Source of the DNA: Pseudomonas sp. TH43
GTDB lineage: Bacteria > Pseudomonadota > Gammaproteobacteria > Pseudomonadales > Pseudomonadaceae
Reading direction: 5' to 3'
Length of the DNA stretch: 64,000 nt
NCBI RefSeq assembly: GCF_016650635.1
Contig: NZ_JAEKFI010000004.1
Span: forward strand, 1,782,501 to 1,846,500
Both the position numbers and the translations under genes were made by a program. Under the pieces are notes generated by a model. It was given only the letters and a program-made list of their open reading frames with translations. It was not told where the DNA came from and did not search any database. Positions 1 through 11,085 of this stretch are shown here, piece by piece (within the stretch, counting starts at the first letter, position 1; each line of letters opens with the position of its first letter).

Positions 1-2054
<2,054 letters not shown>

Positions 2055-2224
2055 TATAACACCCAAGCAATTTGACTACTCGAAAGAGCATCAGATTGCG
2101 GTGTGTGAAGACGAAACGAACCGAAAGTTCGACCGCCCCTAAAAAGGCAGCACAAAACACCGAAAACTATCCCATACCCAATTTGCTGAAGCGAGGCCAT
2201 CTGGCCACGATTCGGTACCCGAAT

Positions 2225-2344
2225 TTCTTGACGACCATAGAGCGTTGGAACCACCTGATCCCATCCCGAACTCAGCAGTGAAACGATGCATCGCCGATGG
2301 TAGTGTGGGGTTTCCCCATGTGAGAGTAGGTCATCGTCAAGATT
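2225..2344 (+). rRNA. rrf: 5S ribosomal RNA, copy 1
   Basis: This 120-base 5S gene lies about 170 bases after the 23S end. It carries the conserved core CCATCCCGAACTCAG and a terminal stem formed by the TTGACGACC start and the GTCATCGTCAA end. It differs from the second copy at one base inside the gene (C at 2276, T at 2497 in copy 2). It is followed directly by a hairpin with a T-tract. Confidence 0.95.
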
Positions 2345-2353
2345 AAATTCCGA

Positions 2354-2388
2354 AACCCCAATTGCGAAAGCAGTTGGGGTTTTGTTTT
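2354..2388 (+). terminator. Rho-independent terminator after 5S copy 1
   Basis: The arms AACCCCAA (2354-2361) and TTGGGGTT (2374-2381) are followed by TTTGTTTT. It sits between the two 5S genes, so copy 2 is reached only by read-through, by rRNA antitermination, or from another promoter. Confidence 0.8.
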
Positions 2389-2445
2389 AGTAGAAGTAAC
2401 CGTTTTTGCTGGCTTGTTACCGTGTTGACGAGCCAGATACAGAAT

Positions 2446-2565
2446 TTCTTGACGACCATAGAGCGTTGGAACCACCTGATCCCATCCCGAACTCAGTAGT
2501 GAAACGATGCATCGCCGATGGTAGTGTGGGGTTTCCCCATGTGAGAGTAGGTCATCGTCAAGATT
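2446..2565 (+). rRNA. rrf: 5S ribosomal RNA, copy 2
   Basis: This is a second 5S gene exactly 221 bases downstream of the first. It is identical except for position 2497 (T instead of C). The flanks also match (AGAATT or CGAATT before, AAATTCCGA after), which suggests a tandem duplication of the 5S cassette. It is followed by its own terminator. Confidence 0.95.
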
Positions 2566-2575
2566 AAATTCCGAG

Positions 2576-2607
2576 ACCCCTGTCTGCTAACGCAGACAGG
2601 GGTTTTG
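2576..2607 (+). terminator. Terminator of the rRNA operon
   Basis: A 12-bp perfect stem, ACCCCTGTCTGC (2576-2587) with GCAGACAGGGGT (2592-2603), is followed by TTTT. It closes the rrn operon and faces the convergent PepSY gene. Confidence 0.85.
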
Positions 2608-2635
2608 TCATTTCAGGGTCAGTATAAATCCATCA

Positions 2636-3814
2636 TCAAACTGCTTTGCGTGCCTTGCTGATACGTCGAGCCTGCCATTTGCGCCACCAGATATAGACGC
2701 CAGTCCCTGACAATCCCGCAATCAAAATACCTAACACCGCGATCATTACTTGCCCTGCAACGCCAATGATCCGTCCTCCATGTATCGGTAACTGCAACCG
2801 ATAGAACTGCTCCCCCAACGTTCCCTGTCCTGCGATTTCCTGCCCTAACAACCGACCGTCCGTGCCGTGAAAGAACAACCAGGATTTGCCATGTGCATCC
2901 GTATCGTGTTGGCCAAATCCGGCACCGTAGAAGTTGTACTCAAAGCTGTAATACAGCTCCCCGATTGCCGCTGTCAGTCCTAATCGTCTCCCCTCCTGTA
3001 ACGCCCTCTCGTATGCTTGTTGATAACTCAATTGCGTCACGCCTAACTCCGCAGGAGGCATTCGTCCTCGGGCCTCATACACGCTCGGCTCAATCGGTGA
3101 AAACAGCGACACAGCAGGCTTGAACACCTGACTCGGCAGGTTCATCGCCACACTGCTGATGGCGATCGGCAGCAACAACAGCCACAACCACAATCCTCCC
3201 GCACGATGCAGGTCGAAGTTAAGCCGATAAGCATGCCCGCCCTTGACCTTCCACGCCGTCGACCACTTCTTCCAGAACGGCTTTCCACGCGGTAGCGTCA
3301 GCCATAACGCTACAAAGCAATCGATCACCCAAGCGATGGCAACCAACCCCATCAACCACAATCCCCAGTTGCCCGGCAATGTCAGGTTGTAATGAAACTC
3401 AAGAATGAACGGGACGAAATTCTCCCGCTGAAAACAGCACTCACCCCAGTAACGCTGACCTTTCTGCTGCGCATTCACCGGGTCCAGATAGAACACCTGA
3501 TTACGCTCATCAAACGGCTTGCCAGTTGCTGGATCATTACGCGGCACCGCTGCCAGCAGCGCCGTATGGCCAGCCTCATGCGGATACTCCATGTACCAGA
3601 CCTGCAACTTCGGATGCGCGGACTGCACCGCATCAACCAGTTCGCCCGGTGGCAATCGTGATCCCTGAGCAGGCGCTGAGTAGAACTGCGGATTCAACCA
3701 TTCATCCAGCTCATGATTGAAAGCAAGAATGCTTCCGGTGATTCCGGCCAGCAACAAAAACACCGCGGTCGCCAAGCCGATATAGCGATGCAACAACACT
3801 AAAAACGCGCGCAT
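2636..3814 (-). CDS. foxB: PepSY-domain inner-membrane protein, probable ferrisiderophore reductase (FoxB-like)
   Basis: This 392-residue protein has the PepSY-associated membrane architecture: an N-terminal helix at about 9-32 (LHRYIGL start), a periplasmic PepSY segment, two central helices at about 145-215, and a C-terminal helix at about 340-365 followed by a basic tail. Proteins of this family encoded beside ferrioxamine receptors, as in the P. aeruginosa fox locus, are implicated in reducing or processing ferrisiderophores in the inner membrane. Here it lies 76 bases downstream of the receptor gene on the same strand, with a stem-loop between them. The start has a GGGGAAA ribosome site. 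The role is inferred from family and position; the symbol is tentative. Confidence 0.75.
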   Translation of the reverse strand: MRAFLVLLHRYIGLATAVFLLLAGITGSILAFNHELDEWLNPQFYSAPAQGSRLPPGELVDAVQSAHPKLQVWYMEYPHEAGHTALLAAVPRNDPATGKPFDERNQVFYLDPVNAQQKGQRYWGECCFQRENFVPFILEFHYNLTLPGNWGLWLMGLVAIAWVIDCFVALWLTLPRGKPFWKKWSTAWKVKGGHAYRLNFDLHRAGGLWLWLLLLPIAISSVAMNLPSQVFKPAVSLFSPIEPSVYEARGRMPPAELGVTQLSYQQAYERALQEGRRLGLTAAIGELYYSFEYNFYGAGFGQHDTDAHGKSWLFFHGTDGRLLGQEIAGQGTLGEQFYRLQLPIHGGRIIGVAGQVMIAVLGILIAGLSGTGVYIWWRKWQARRISKARKAV

Positions 3815-3837
3815 GAAAATTTCCCCACAGAGACGAC

Positions 3838-3873
3838 AAAGCCAGCCCCCGAACTTCAGGGGCTGGCTTTTTT
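3838..3873. terminator. Stem-loop between receptor and PepSY genes
   Basis: A 12-bp perfect stem, AAAGCCAGCCCC (3838-3849) with GGGGCTGGCTTT (3859-3870), has a T-run on the plus side and only TTTG on the minus side. For the minus-strand fox genes it could attenuate transcription, giving more receptor than PepSY protein. Confidence 0.6.
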
Positions 3874-3890
3874 ATGCACAGGACAAACGT

Positions 3891-6395
3891 TTAGAACTGG
3901 TAGCTGACCGTTGCCGCGACATTGCGCTCTTCACCCATGTAGCAGAAGTTCAGACTGGCGCAGGAAGCCACATAAGACTCGTTGGTCAGGTTGTTCGCAT
4001 TCAGGCGTACGTCCACGCCCTTCAAACCAACCTTGCCCAGGTCATAGCCGATCGAGGCGTCGAACAGTGTGTAAGACGGTACTTTCAGGGTGTTTTCCGC
4101 ATCCGCCCAGCTGTAGCCGACATAGCGCACGCCGCCGCCCAGACGCAGGCCATCCAGCGCTGCGCTGTCGAACTTGTAGTCCGCCCACAATGACGCCATG
4201 TGTCGCGGCGCCTGCGTCGGCGAGTTGCCTTTGTTTTCGATCACATCGGTCGCGGTGCTCAGCGTACTGACCATCGACTTCGAATATTCGATGTCGGTGA
4301 AGGTGTAGCTGCCGAGGACTTTCAGGTTGTCGGTCAACTGCATGTGCGCTTCCAGTTCCAGCCCCTGGGAGCGCACAGCGCCGACAGCGCGATAGAAGTT
4401 TTCCTGCGGCAGTTTGGTCGCCAGGTTTTCCTGATCAATGCGGAACACAGAGGCGGTGAACAGATTGTCAGTGCCCGGCGGCTGGTATTTAAGGCCCGCT
4501 TCCCACTGCGTACCATCGGTCGGCGCCAACGGATTACCAGCGCTGTCGGCGTACGAGTTCGGGTTGAACGACTCGGAGTAACTGATGTAAGGCGCCAAGC
4601 CGTTATCGAACAGATACAAAGCTCCGGCGCGGCCGGTCAATTTGGTGCGACGGTCGTTGATCTCGGTACCGACCGGACGGCCCGCTTCGGCGATGCGGTT
4701 TTCATCCGACGTCTCGACCCAGTCCTGGCGCAGGCCGAGCGAGAAGCGCCATTTGTCCATTTCGATCAGGTCTTGCAGGTACACCCCGGTCTGCTCCAGG
4801 CGACGCAGATAGCTGGTCTCGCCATACATATCAATTGCCGAATTGCCATACACCGGGTTGAACGCGTTGATCGGTGCGAGGCCGCCGCTGGTCCAGTCAA
4901 CCACGGTTTTACGCCGCTGATAGTCCGCGCCCATCAGTACCGTGTGTTTGGTCGCGCCGGTAAAAAATTCCGCCTGGAGCATGTTGTCGACGATGAACGC
5001 ATGAAGACGCTCATCACCGCCGGTGTAGTAGCGATTCAGCTCGTTGCTGGTTGGCGTGGTCCAGCCATAGGCGTAGACCTGATCCATGCTCACTTTGGAG
5101 TCCAGGTAACGGAAGTTCTGCCGCGCGGTGAAGACGTCGTTGAAGCGGTGTTCGAATTGATAACCGAACGACTGCTGATCACGCGAGTAGCCATCAATGC
5201 TCGGCTCACCCTCGAAGAAGTGCGGCGAGATTCGGTTGCCATTGCGTTGATGGACCGTGCCATCTGCCGGCACGCCGCCGTGGTAGCCGCCATCCGGATC
5301 GTGTTGCAGATAGGCCTGCAGTGTCAGCGAAGTATCTTCGTTGAAATCGATGCTGACGGTCGGCGCCAGTGCAAAGCGCTTTTCTTTATTGTGGTCGAAT
5401 TGCGTGTCGGACTGATCCGTCAAACCGATCAGGCGATAGGCGATGTGCTTTTCGTCATCGACCGGGCCGCTGAAGTCAAAACCGACCCCGCGCTGCCCCT
5501 GCGTACCGACCGTGGCCTGAACCTGATGGTAGGCCTCATACAAAGGCTTCTTGCTGGTCAGTGCGACCAGACCGCCCGGTGAACTGCGGCCATACAACAC
5601 CGACGATGGGCCCTTGAGAATATCTACGCGCTCGAGGAAATACGGGTCGACCTGCATGGTGCTGTAGGTGCCGCTATCGCCCATCGACTTGAGGCCGTCG
5701 AGGTAGATGTTATCCACCGAACCGTCGTTGAAACCGCGCATTGCCACATAGTCGTAACGGTGCGTGGCGCCATACGGATTGGTCAGCACACCAGGGGTAT
5801 AACGCATCGCTTGTGAAACGGTTTGCGAGCCTTGATCGTCCATTTGCTCGCGCGTCACCACGGACACGCTTTGCGAGGTTTCCAGCAGTGCGGTACTGGT
5901 TTTGGTGGCGATCTGACTGTGTGTCGCGTTGTAGCCGTCCATGCTGCCCAACGCATTGCCGAGGGCGAAGCCTCTGATGTCGGTGGTCGGCAAGGCCAGC
6001 GCCTCGGTTTCGGCGAGCGGACGCAGGATATAGCTGCTGCCATCCTGACTGATTGCCTCCAGACCGGAACCTCCGAGCAAATGGCTTAGTGCCTGATCAG
6101 TCGAGTATTCCCCCTGTACACCCGGCGACTGCCGGCCCTGCGTCTGCTGCGGCGTCATCGACAAGGTAATGCCCGCCTGGCGCGCGAACTGATTCAGCGC
6201 CTCAGCCAACGGCCCGGCAACGATGTTGTAGCGATGGCTCAATTCACTGGCATTGGTAGGGGCCGCGAGGCTCAGGCTCGGCAGCACACCGACGCCCAGT
6301 GCGGTGGAAAACAGCGCAGCCCGGACGGCGTGGCGCAACAAGCCCGATTCGACAGTGAAATTCAGAGGGTTCTTACCGGTGGCGCGGACAGTCAT
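3891..6395 (-). CDS. foxA: TonB-dependent siderophore receptor with STN signalling domain (FoxA/FhuA-like)
   Basis: This is an outer-membrane ferrisiderophore receptor of 834 residues. A long signal peptide of about 45 residues is followed by an STN domain (about 55-105) that contacts the FecR-type regulator, a plug domain (about 165-275, with the SVSVVTREQMDDQG stretch), and a 22-strand barrel ending in a terminal Phe. A Cys pair near the C terminus (SCASLNFC) is typical of the FhuA/FoxA hydroxamate group. The start at 6395 is preferred over an in-frame ATG 81 bases upstream because GGAAACCTACA lies just before it and a normal signal peptide follows. With the sigma factor, anti-sigma and PepSY genes beside it, ferrioxamine (FoxA) is the best substrate guess; ferrichrome (FiuA) is the alternative. 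Confidence 0.85.
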   Translation of the reverse strand: MTVRATGKNPLNFTVESGLLRHAVRAALFSTALGVGVLPSLSLAAPTNASELSHRYNIVAGPLAEALNQFARQAGITLSMTPQQTQGRQSPGVQGEYSTDQALSHLLGGSGLEAISQDGSSYILRPLAETEALALPTTDIRGFALGNALGSMDGYNATHSQIATKTSTALLETSQSVSVVTREQMDDQGSQTVSQAMRYTPGVLTNPYGATHRYDYVAMRGFNDGSVDNIYLDGLKSMGDSGTYSTMQVDPYFLERVDILKGPSSVLYGRSSPGGLVALTSKKPLYEAYHQVQATVGTQGQRGVGFDFSGPVDDEKHIAYRLIGLTDQSDTQFDHNKEKRFALAPTVSIDFNEDTSLTLQAYLQHDPDGGYHGGVPADGTVHQRNGNRISPHFFEGEPSIDGYSRDQQSFGYQFEHRFNDVFTARQNFRYLDSKVSMDQVYAYGWTTPTSNELNRYYTGGDERLHAFIVDNMLQAEFFTGATKHTVLMGADYQRRKTVVDWTSGGLAPINAFNPVYGNSAIDMYGETSYLRRLEQTGVYLQDLIEMDKWRFSLGLRQDWVETSDENRIAEAGRPVGTEINDRRTKLTGRAGALYLFDNGLAPYISYSESFNPNSYADSAGNPLAPTDGTQWEAGLKYQPPGTDNLFTASVFRIDQENLATKLPQENFYRAVGAVRSQGLELEAHMQLTDNLKVLGSYTFTDIEYSKSMVSTLSTATDVIENKGNSPTQAPRHMASLWADYKFDSAALDGLRLGGGVRYVGYSWADAENTLKVPSYTLFDASIGYDLGKVGLKGVDVRLNANNLTNESYVASCASLNFCYMGEERNVAATVSYQF

Positions 6396-6483
6396 TGTAG
6401 GTTTCCGTAGGAAGTCGCAAACGCTTGAGTTGAAGTGCTTACTGACTAAGCCGGACCGACTGCAAAAACCCGCCAAAAAAATT

Positions 6484-7485
6484 TCAAACCGTACGTTCCA
6501 GGCTCACCCACCAGCGGGTGCGATAGCGCAGTTGCACCGGCAAGGTCTGCGGCAGAATCGCCAAAAGCTTATCGGTGTCCTCCAGCCGAAATACGCCGGA
6601 CAGGCGCAAGTCAGCGGCGTTCGCCGCACAGTTCAGAAAGCCCTGACGATAACGCCCGACTTCATTGAGAAAATCGCCCAGACGCATATTGCGCGTGACG
6701 ATCATGCCATCGACCCACGCGCCGACATCCATATCCAGCGCCGGCGCCGGGCGTATTTGATGGTGATCGATCAGATAACTCTGCCCGGCGAGTGCCTCGA
6801 TGGAAGTCCCGCCGGCGTGAATGGCCACTTGGCCACTGGTGACGCTGAGCCGCGTGCAATCGCTTTGCTGACGCAGGATGAACCGCGCGTCTTGCGGCTC
6901 GTAGATGCCGTGGCGACTTTGTACGCGCAGCGGTCGGTCGAACGAGGCGCCCTCATCTGCGCCGCCACAAGTGACGATGATTTCGCCACGGGTCAGTTTG
7001 ATCAGCCGTTGTTGCGCGGTGTAATCCAGATCCACCGCACTGGCGGTATTGAGCTCGATCCGCGTGCCGTCCGGTAACTGGAAACTGCGCCGCTCGCCGG
7101 TTGCCGTGGCGTAATCGGCGCTCCACTGCTGCCAGGCAGCAGTGTCTTTCGCTAGCCAGGCGGCCGAGCCCATCAGCAATGCCCCGGACAACAGCTTCAA
7201 GGCCTGACGACGACCCAAGCCCTGAGCGCTGTTTTCCAAAGTGTTGAACGCTACTTGCGCACCGGGCACCGCGCGCAGGTTATTGCTCAATTCTGCCTGC
7301 AACGACTGCACCCGTTGCCAGGCCAACTCATGCTCATGATGTTCGGCGCGCCACTGTTCACACTGACGATTGAGCCGTGTATTGCCGTGGTTATTACGCA
7401 GGCGCAGCAACCAGTGAATGGCCTGCTTGACCACTTTTTGCTGCGGTTCGGCGCGTCGGCCGAGTGAGAGGTTATCCACAGGCAT
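6484..7485 (-). CDS. foxR: FecR-family anti-sigma factor / signal transducer
   Basis: This 333-residue inner-membrane regulator relays receptor occupancy to the adjacent sigma factor. Visible parts are a cytoplasmic DUF4880-like domain (about 15-60), a single membrane segment at about 94-112 preceded by an Arg pair (GRRQALKLLSG), a FecR domain (about 125-225), and a C-terminal STN-contact domain. The start overlaps the sigma-factor stop (TGATG), indicating translational coupling. The Gly-Thr self-cleavage dipeptide usual in the LGTRF motif is replaced by Asp199-Ala200 (PQDARF), so the autoproteolysis described for FoxR-type proteins may not occur here. Confidence 0.85.
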   Translation of the reverse strand: MPVDNLSLGRRAEPQQKVVKQAIHWLLRLRNNHGNTRLNRQCEQWRAEHHEHELAWQRVQSLQAELSNNLRAVPGAQVAFNTLENSAQGLGRRQALKLLSGALLMGSAAWLAKDTAAWQQWSADYATATGERRSFQLPDGTRIELNTASAVDLDYTAQQRLIKLTRGEIIVTCGGADEGASFDRPLRVQSRHGIYEPQDARFILRQQSDCTRLSVTSGQVAIHAGGTSIEALAGQSYLIDHHQIRPAPALDMDVGAWVDGMIVTRNMRLGDFLNEVGRYRQGFLNCAANAADLRLSGVFRLEDTDKLLAILPQTLPVQLRYRTRWWVSLERTV

Positions 7486-7985
7486 CAGCTTTCATACCGC
7501 AGCACATAACAGTGATACAGCGCATCGGCGACGTAACGCTCCACCGTGCGCAAGGAAACGCTCATCTGCTCGGCAATCTGCTTGTGGCTCAAACCTTCGC
7601 ACTGCGCCAACAGAAATGCCTGACGTACCTTCGGCTTCAGTCCTTCAAGCATACGCGCGATGCTTTCCAGCAATTCGATCACCAGGGCTCGGGATTCGGC
7701 GCTCGGCGTCTCGGCCTCGGGCAAGTGAGCGATGGTTTCCAGATAGGCGCGTTCGATCTCTTCGCGGCGCCAGTGATCAATTACCAGGCCGCGCGCAATG
7801 GTTCGCAGGAAGGCGCGGGGCGCTTTGAGTTCGAGGCGTTCGGTGCGTTGCAGCAGACGCACGAAAGTGTCCTGCGCCAGATCAGCCGCATCCGCGGCAT
7901 TACCCAGCCGGGCGCGCAGCCAGGCATTGAGCCAGCCATGATGATTACTGTAGAGCGCCTGCACTGCAAACTCAGGAGAGGACAT
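7485..7985 (-). CDS. foxI: ECF sigma factor, FecI family
   Basis: This is a 166-residue iron-starvation sigma factor. Region 2 (ADLAQDTFVRLL, about 35-46) binds the -10 element and core polymerase, and region 4 carries the helix-turn-helix (SHKQIAEQMSVSLRTVERYV). It probably drives transcription of the neighbouring receptor gene. The start at 7985 is chosen because the upstream in-frame ATGs would place the N terminus over the Fur box. The length fits FecI relatives of about 165-175 residues. Confidence 0.88.
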   Translation of the reverse strand: MSSPEFAVQALYSNHHGWLNAWLRARLGNAADAADLAQDTFVRLLQRTERLELKAPRAFLRTIARGLVIDHWRREEIERAYLETIAHLPEAETPSAESRALVIELLESIARMLEGLKPKVRQAFLLAQCEGLSHKQIAEQMSVSLRTVERYVADALYHCYVLRYES

Positions 7986-8297
7986 GAACGCGACAGCCCG
8001 AACGTCACAAATGATAATTAGTCGCATTGTTATCAAGGGTTACAGGATTTGCAACTGCCGCTCGAACATCAGTCCTAAAAAATCAGGCCGCGGATGCTCT
8101 GGATCACCGTTCGGCGGGAATCTGCGAGAAATACCGTGCATTTGAATCGCAGCCCTAAGTTTTCCCGCCAACGTGCCGACAGACTGGTGAGACATGCGTG
8201 CACCAAAGTAGAGCGGCCTGAAGAACGCTGCCTGCGCTGTACATGGAATGTTGCATCCGGAACGCATCCCCACTTTTGGCATAAGAAGTCCCATGAA
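7986..8297. other. Divergent intergenic region between sigma factor and chemoreceptor
   Basis: The left part holds the Fur box upstream of the sigma-factor gene. The remainder (about 8040-8297) must contain the chemoreceptor promoter; I could not identify a convincing -35/-10 pair. No small gene is supported. Confidence 0.6.
8011..8034 (-). promoter_or_regulatory. Fur box upstream of the ECF sigma gene
   Basis: ATGATAATTAGTCGC followed by ATTGTTATC is a close match to the 19-bp Fur consensus GATAATGATAATCATTATC, with imperfect dyad symmetry TGATAA...TTGTTATCA. It sits 26-49 bases upstream of the chosen start and would repress sigma-factor synthesis when iron is plentiful. Confidence 0.75.
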
Positions 8298-10178
8298 ATG
8301 AATCTCAAGTTCAGCCATAAAATCCTGTTGGCCGCCTCGGGCGTCGTGGTCCTGGCGTTCGCGCTGTTCACCCTCTACAACGACTATCTGCAGCGAAACA
8401 CCATTCGCCAGAACCTTCAGTCTTCTGTGCAGCAGGCCGGTGATCTGACCGCCAGCAGCGTGCAGAACTGGATGAGCGGGCGAATTCTGGTACTGGAAAA
8501 CCTCGCGCAGAACGTTGCTCATCAGGGCAAGGACGCCGACTTCCCGGGCCTGGTCGATCAACCGGCCTTTACCTCGAACTTTCAGTTCACTTACGTCGGT
8601 CAAGCCAACGGTGTGTTCACCCAGCGTCCTGACGCGAAGATGCCGGATGGTTATGACCCACGTCAGCGCCCTTGGTACAAGCAAGCGGTAGTCGCCGACA
8701 AAACCATGCTGACCCCGCCTTACATGGCTGCGGTCGGTGGCCTGGTGGTGACCATCGCCATGCCGGTGAAAAAAAACGGCGAGTTGCTGGGTGTGGTGGG
8801 GGGTGACCTGAGCCTGGAAACTCTGGTGAAGATCATCAACTCGGTGGATTTCGGTGGCCTCGGCCATGCGTTCCTGGTCAGCGCTGACGGTCAGGTGATC
8901 GTCAGCCCGGACAAAGATCAGGTCATGAAGAACCTCAAGGACATCTACCCGAACTCCAGCGTGCGCATAGAAAAGGGCAACCAGAACGTGGTGCTCAATG
9001 GCCAGGAACGTATCCTCTCGTTCACCCCGGTCACCGGTCTGCCGAATGCCGAGTGGTACATCGGTCTGTCGATTGATCGCGACAAAGCCTACGCGGCACT
9101 CAGCCAGTTCCGTACCTCGGCGCTGATTGCGATGTTCGTAGCGGTAGCCGCCATTGCCGTGTTCCTGAGCCTGCTGATCACGGTGTTGATGCGTCCGCTG
9201 ACCACCATGGGTCGTGCGATGCAGGACATTGCTCAGGGCGAAGGTGATCTGACCCGTCGTCTGGTCGTGGAAGGCAAAGATGAGTTCGCTGAATTGGGGA
9301 GTTCGTTCAACCAGTTCGTTGAGCGTATTCACGCATCGATCAGCGAGGTGTCTTCGGCAACCCGTCAGGTTCATGACCTGTCGCAACGCGTAATGGCCTC
9401 GTCCAACGCCTCTATCGTTGGTTCGGACGAGCAAAGTGCGCGCACCAACAGCGTCGCAGCCGCGATCAACGAACTGGGTGCTGCCACTCAGGAAATCGCC
9501 CGCAACGCCGCCGACGCTTCGCAGCACGCCAGCGGCGCCAGCGAACAGGCCGATGACGGCCGTCAGGTGGTTGAGCAAACCATCCTGGCGATGACCGAGT
9601 TGTCGCAGAAGATCAGCCTGTCGTGCACCCAGATCGAAACGCTGAATGCGAGCACTGACAACATCGGCCACATTCTTGATGTGATCAAAGGCATCTCTCA
9701 GCAGACCAACCTTCTGGCGCTCAACGCAGCGATCGAAGCGGCGCGTGCCGGTGAAGCCGGTCGTGGTTTTGCGGTAGTGGCGGACGAGGTGCGTAATCTT
9801 GCTCATCGCACGCAGGAATCGGCGGAAGAGATCCACAAGATGATCACGTCCTTGCAGGTCGGTTCGCGTGAAGCGGTGAGCACCATGAACGCCAGTCAGG
9901 CGTCCAGCGAGCAGAGCGTTGAAGTGGCCAACCAGGCCGGTTTGCGTCTGGTCAGCGTGACCCAGCGCATCGGCGAAATCGACGGCATGAACCAGTCGGT
10001 GGCTGCAGCGACCGAAGAGCAGACCGCGGTGGTGGAAACCCTCAACGTCGACGTTAATCAGATCAACCTGTTGAACCAGCAGAGCGTGGCCAACCTCAAC
10101 GAAACGTTGAAGGATTGTGATGCGTTGTCGCAACAGGCCAATCGCCTGAAGCAGTTGGTGGACAGCTTCAAGATCTGA
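8298..10178 (+). CDS. Methyl-accepting chemotaxis protein with dCache ligand domain (PctA/CtpA-like)
   Basis: This 626-residue transmembrane chemoreceptor has TM1 at about 8-28, a periplasmic double-Cache domain (about 30-275), TM2 at about 276-300 (FVAVAAIAVFLSLLI), a HAMP domain, and a long cytoplasmic signalling hairpin whose conserved tip reads LLALNAAIEAARAGE. The YDPRQRPWY stretch matches the amino-acid-binding dCache signature, and the N terminus (KFSHKILLAA...LYNDYLQRN) resembles P. aeruginosa PctA/PctB/PctC and P. fluorescens CtpA-C, so L-amino acids are the likely ligands. An in-frame opening extends 204 bases upstream, but ATG 8298 begins right before the first membrane helix. No CheR-binding pentapeptide is seen. 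Confidence 0.88.
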   Translation: MNLKFSHKILLAASGVVVLAFALFTLYNDYLQRNTIRQNLQSSVQQAGDLTASSVQNWMSGRILVLENLAQNVAHQGKDADFPGLVDQPAFTSNFQFTYVGQANGVFTQRPDAKMPDGYDPRQRPWYKQAVVADKTMLTPPYMAAVGGLVVTIAMPVKKNGELLGVVGGDLSLETLVKIINSVDFGGLGHAFLVSADGQVIVSPDKDQVMKNLKDIYPNSSVRIEKGNQNVVLNGQERILSFTPVTGLPNAEWYIGLSIDRDKAYAALSQFRTSALIAMFVAVAAIAVFLSLLITVLMRPLTTMGRAMQDIAQGEGDLTRRLVVEGKDEFAELGSSFNQFVERIHASISEVSSATRQVHDLSQRVMASSNASIVGSDEQSARTNSVAAAINELGAATQEIARNAADASQHASGASEQADDGRQVVEQTILAMTELSQKISLSCTQIETLNASTDNIGHILDVIKGISQQTNLLALNAAIEAARAGEAGRGFAVVADEVRNLAHRTQESAEEIHKMITSLQVGSREAVSTMNASQASSEQSVEVANQAGLRLVSVTQRIGEIDGMNQSVAAATEEQTAVVETLNVDVNQINLLNQQSVANLNETLKDCDALSQQANRLKQLVDSFKI

Positions 10179-10213
10179 TTTTCAAACGCGAGACCGCGTT
10201 TTCGTTCATCGCG

Positions 10214-10272
10214 AGCAGGCTCACGCCTACACGTGAATCGGGTTTCCCGGTCACTGTAGGCGTGAGCCTGCT
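10214..10272. repeat. REP-like inverted repeat
   Basis: A 17-bp perfect arm pair, AGCAGGCTCACGCCTAC (10214-10230) and its complement (10256-10272), lies between the convergent chemoreceptor and GntR genes. The sequence is a variant of the GCGAGCAGGCTCGC REP core seen elsewhere in the window. It can act as a bidirectional terminator. Confidence 0.8.
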
Positions 10273-10279
10273 GACGATC

Positions 10280-10990
10280 CTAGCGTGTGGTTTTGCGGCT
10301 TTGCCCGGCAGGGCTGGCAAGGAAGCGCGTGATCACCTCGACGCCCCGGTTGAGGTGTTGCACCAGCAACGTCACCGATCCCTCGACATCTCCATCACGC
10401 ACCGTTTGCAGCATGGCGCGGTGGTCATCCTGAGAAATCTTGCCCAGCCCCATGGCTTCAAGGTTGAAGCGCAGGAAACGCTCCTCTTCATTAAGGCCGT
10501 CTTCCACTAGGCGCAACAGACGCTTGTTGGGTGCCTTGCTGTACAGCGTCATGTGGAACAAACGATTGAGCCGGCCGATTTCGCTGTAGTCCTGCTGGTT
10601 TTCGAGTTCATCGATCAGGTTGGCAGCGCGCTCGATATCGGTAGCCGCAAGCAACGGAATCGACTGACGCAGCGCTTCGGATTCCAGCAGGATCCGCAGC
10701 TCATAGGTTTGCGTTGCATCGTCCTGAATCAACGCCGCCACCACGGCGCCTTTGTGCGCAGTGACGTTCAGCAGCGCTTGCGCTTCGAGCTGGCGCAGGG
10801 CTTCACGCACCGGCATGCGGCTGACGCCGAACAGGTCGGCCAGATCTTGTTGGCGCAGGGCCGTGCCGCATGGCAGGCGACCGTCGAGGATTGCTGCGCG
10901 CAGGGTTTCTTCAATGATCGCGCGGGCCAAATGTGCGGGAATCGGCCCATCGACTTTGATGCTGTGCAGCGGTTTGGGCTTCTGTGTCAC
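10280..10990 (-). CDS. GntR-family transcriptional regulator, FCD (FadR-like) subfamily
   Basis: This 236-residue regulator has an N-terminal winged helix (about 20-85; the recognition region includes QQDLADLFGVSRMPVREALR) and an all-helical FCD ligand-binding domain (about 95-220) that usually senses small carboxylic acids through a metal site. It starts with GTG. It has no obvious target operon: it is convergent with the chemoreceptor and divergent from lapG, so it may control a distant locus or itself. Confidence 0.85.
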   Translation of the reverse strand: MTQKPKPLHSIKVDGPIPAHLARAIIEETLRAAILDGRLPCGTALRQQDLADLFGVSRMPVREALRQLEAQALLNVTAHKGAVVAALIQDDATQTYELRILLESEALRQSIPLLAATDIERAANLIDELENQQDYSEIGRLNRLFHMTLYSKAPNKRLLRLVEDGLNEEERFLRFNLEAMGLGKISQDDHRAMLQTVRDGDVEGSVTLLVQHLNRGVEVITRFLASPAGQSRKTTR

Positions 10991-11061
10991 GAAAACGCCC
11001 CCTGTCTTCCGACTTGATTGGATCCAAAGAAGCTAGTGATTGATCTACAGGTTGTCAAATC

Positions 11062-11085
11062 GTGTAAAGGAATACCGTATTACAC
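11062..11085. promoter_or_regulatory. Inverted repeat in the GntR-lapG intergenic region
   Basis: GTGTAA (11062-11067) and TTACAC (11080-11085) form a 24-bp dyad about 70 bases upstream of the GntR start and 100 bases upstream of lapG. It could be an operator for the GntR protein; this is inference from symmetry and position only. Confidence 0.35.

Noticed and set aside
8040..10133. A 697-codon frame antisense to the chemoreceptor
   Set aside because: The sense strand encodes a full, motif-complete chemoreceptor; the antisense product is His/Arg/Gln-rich and unlike any protein family.
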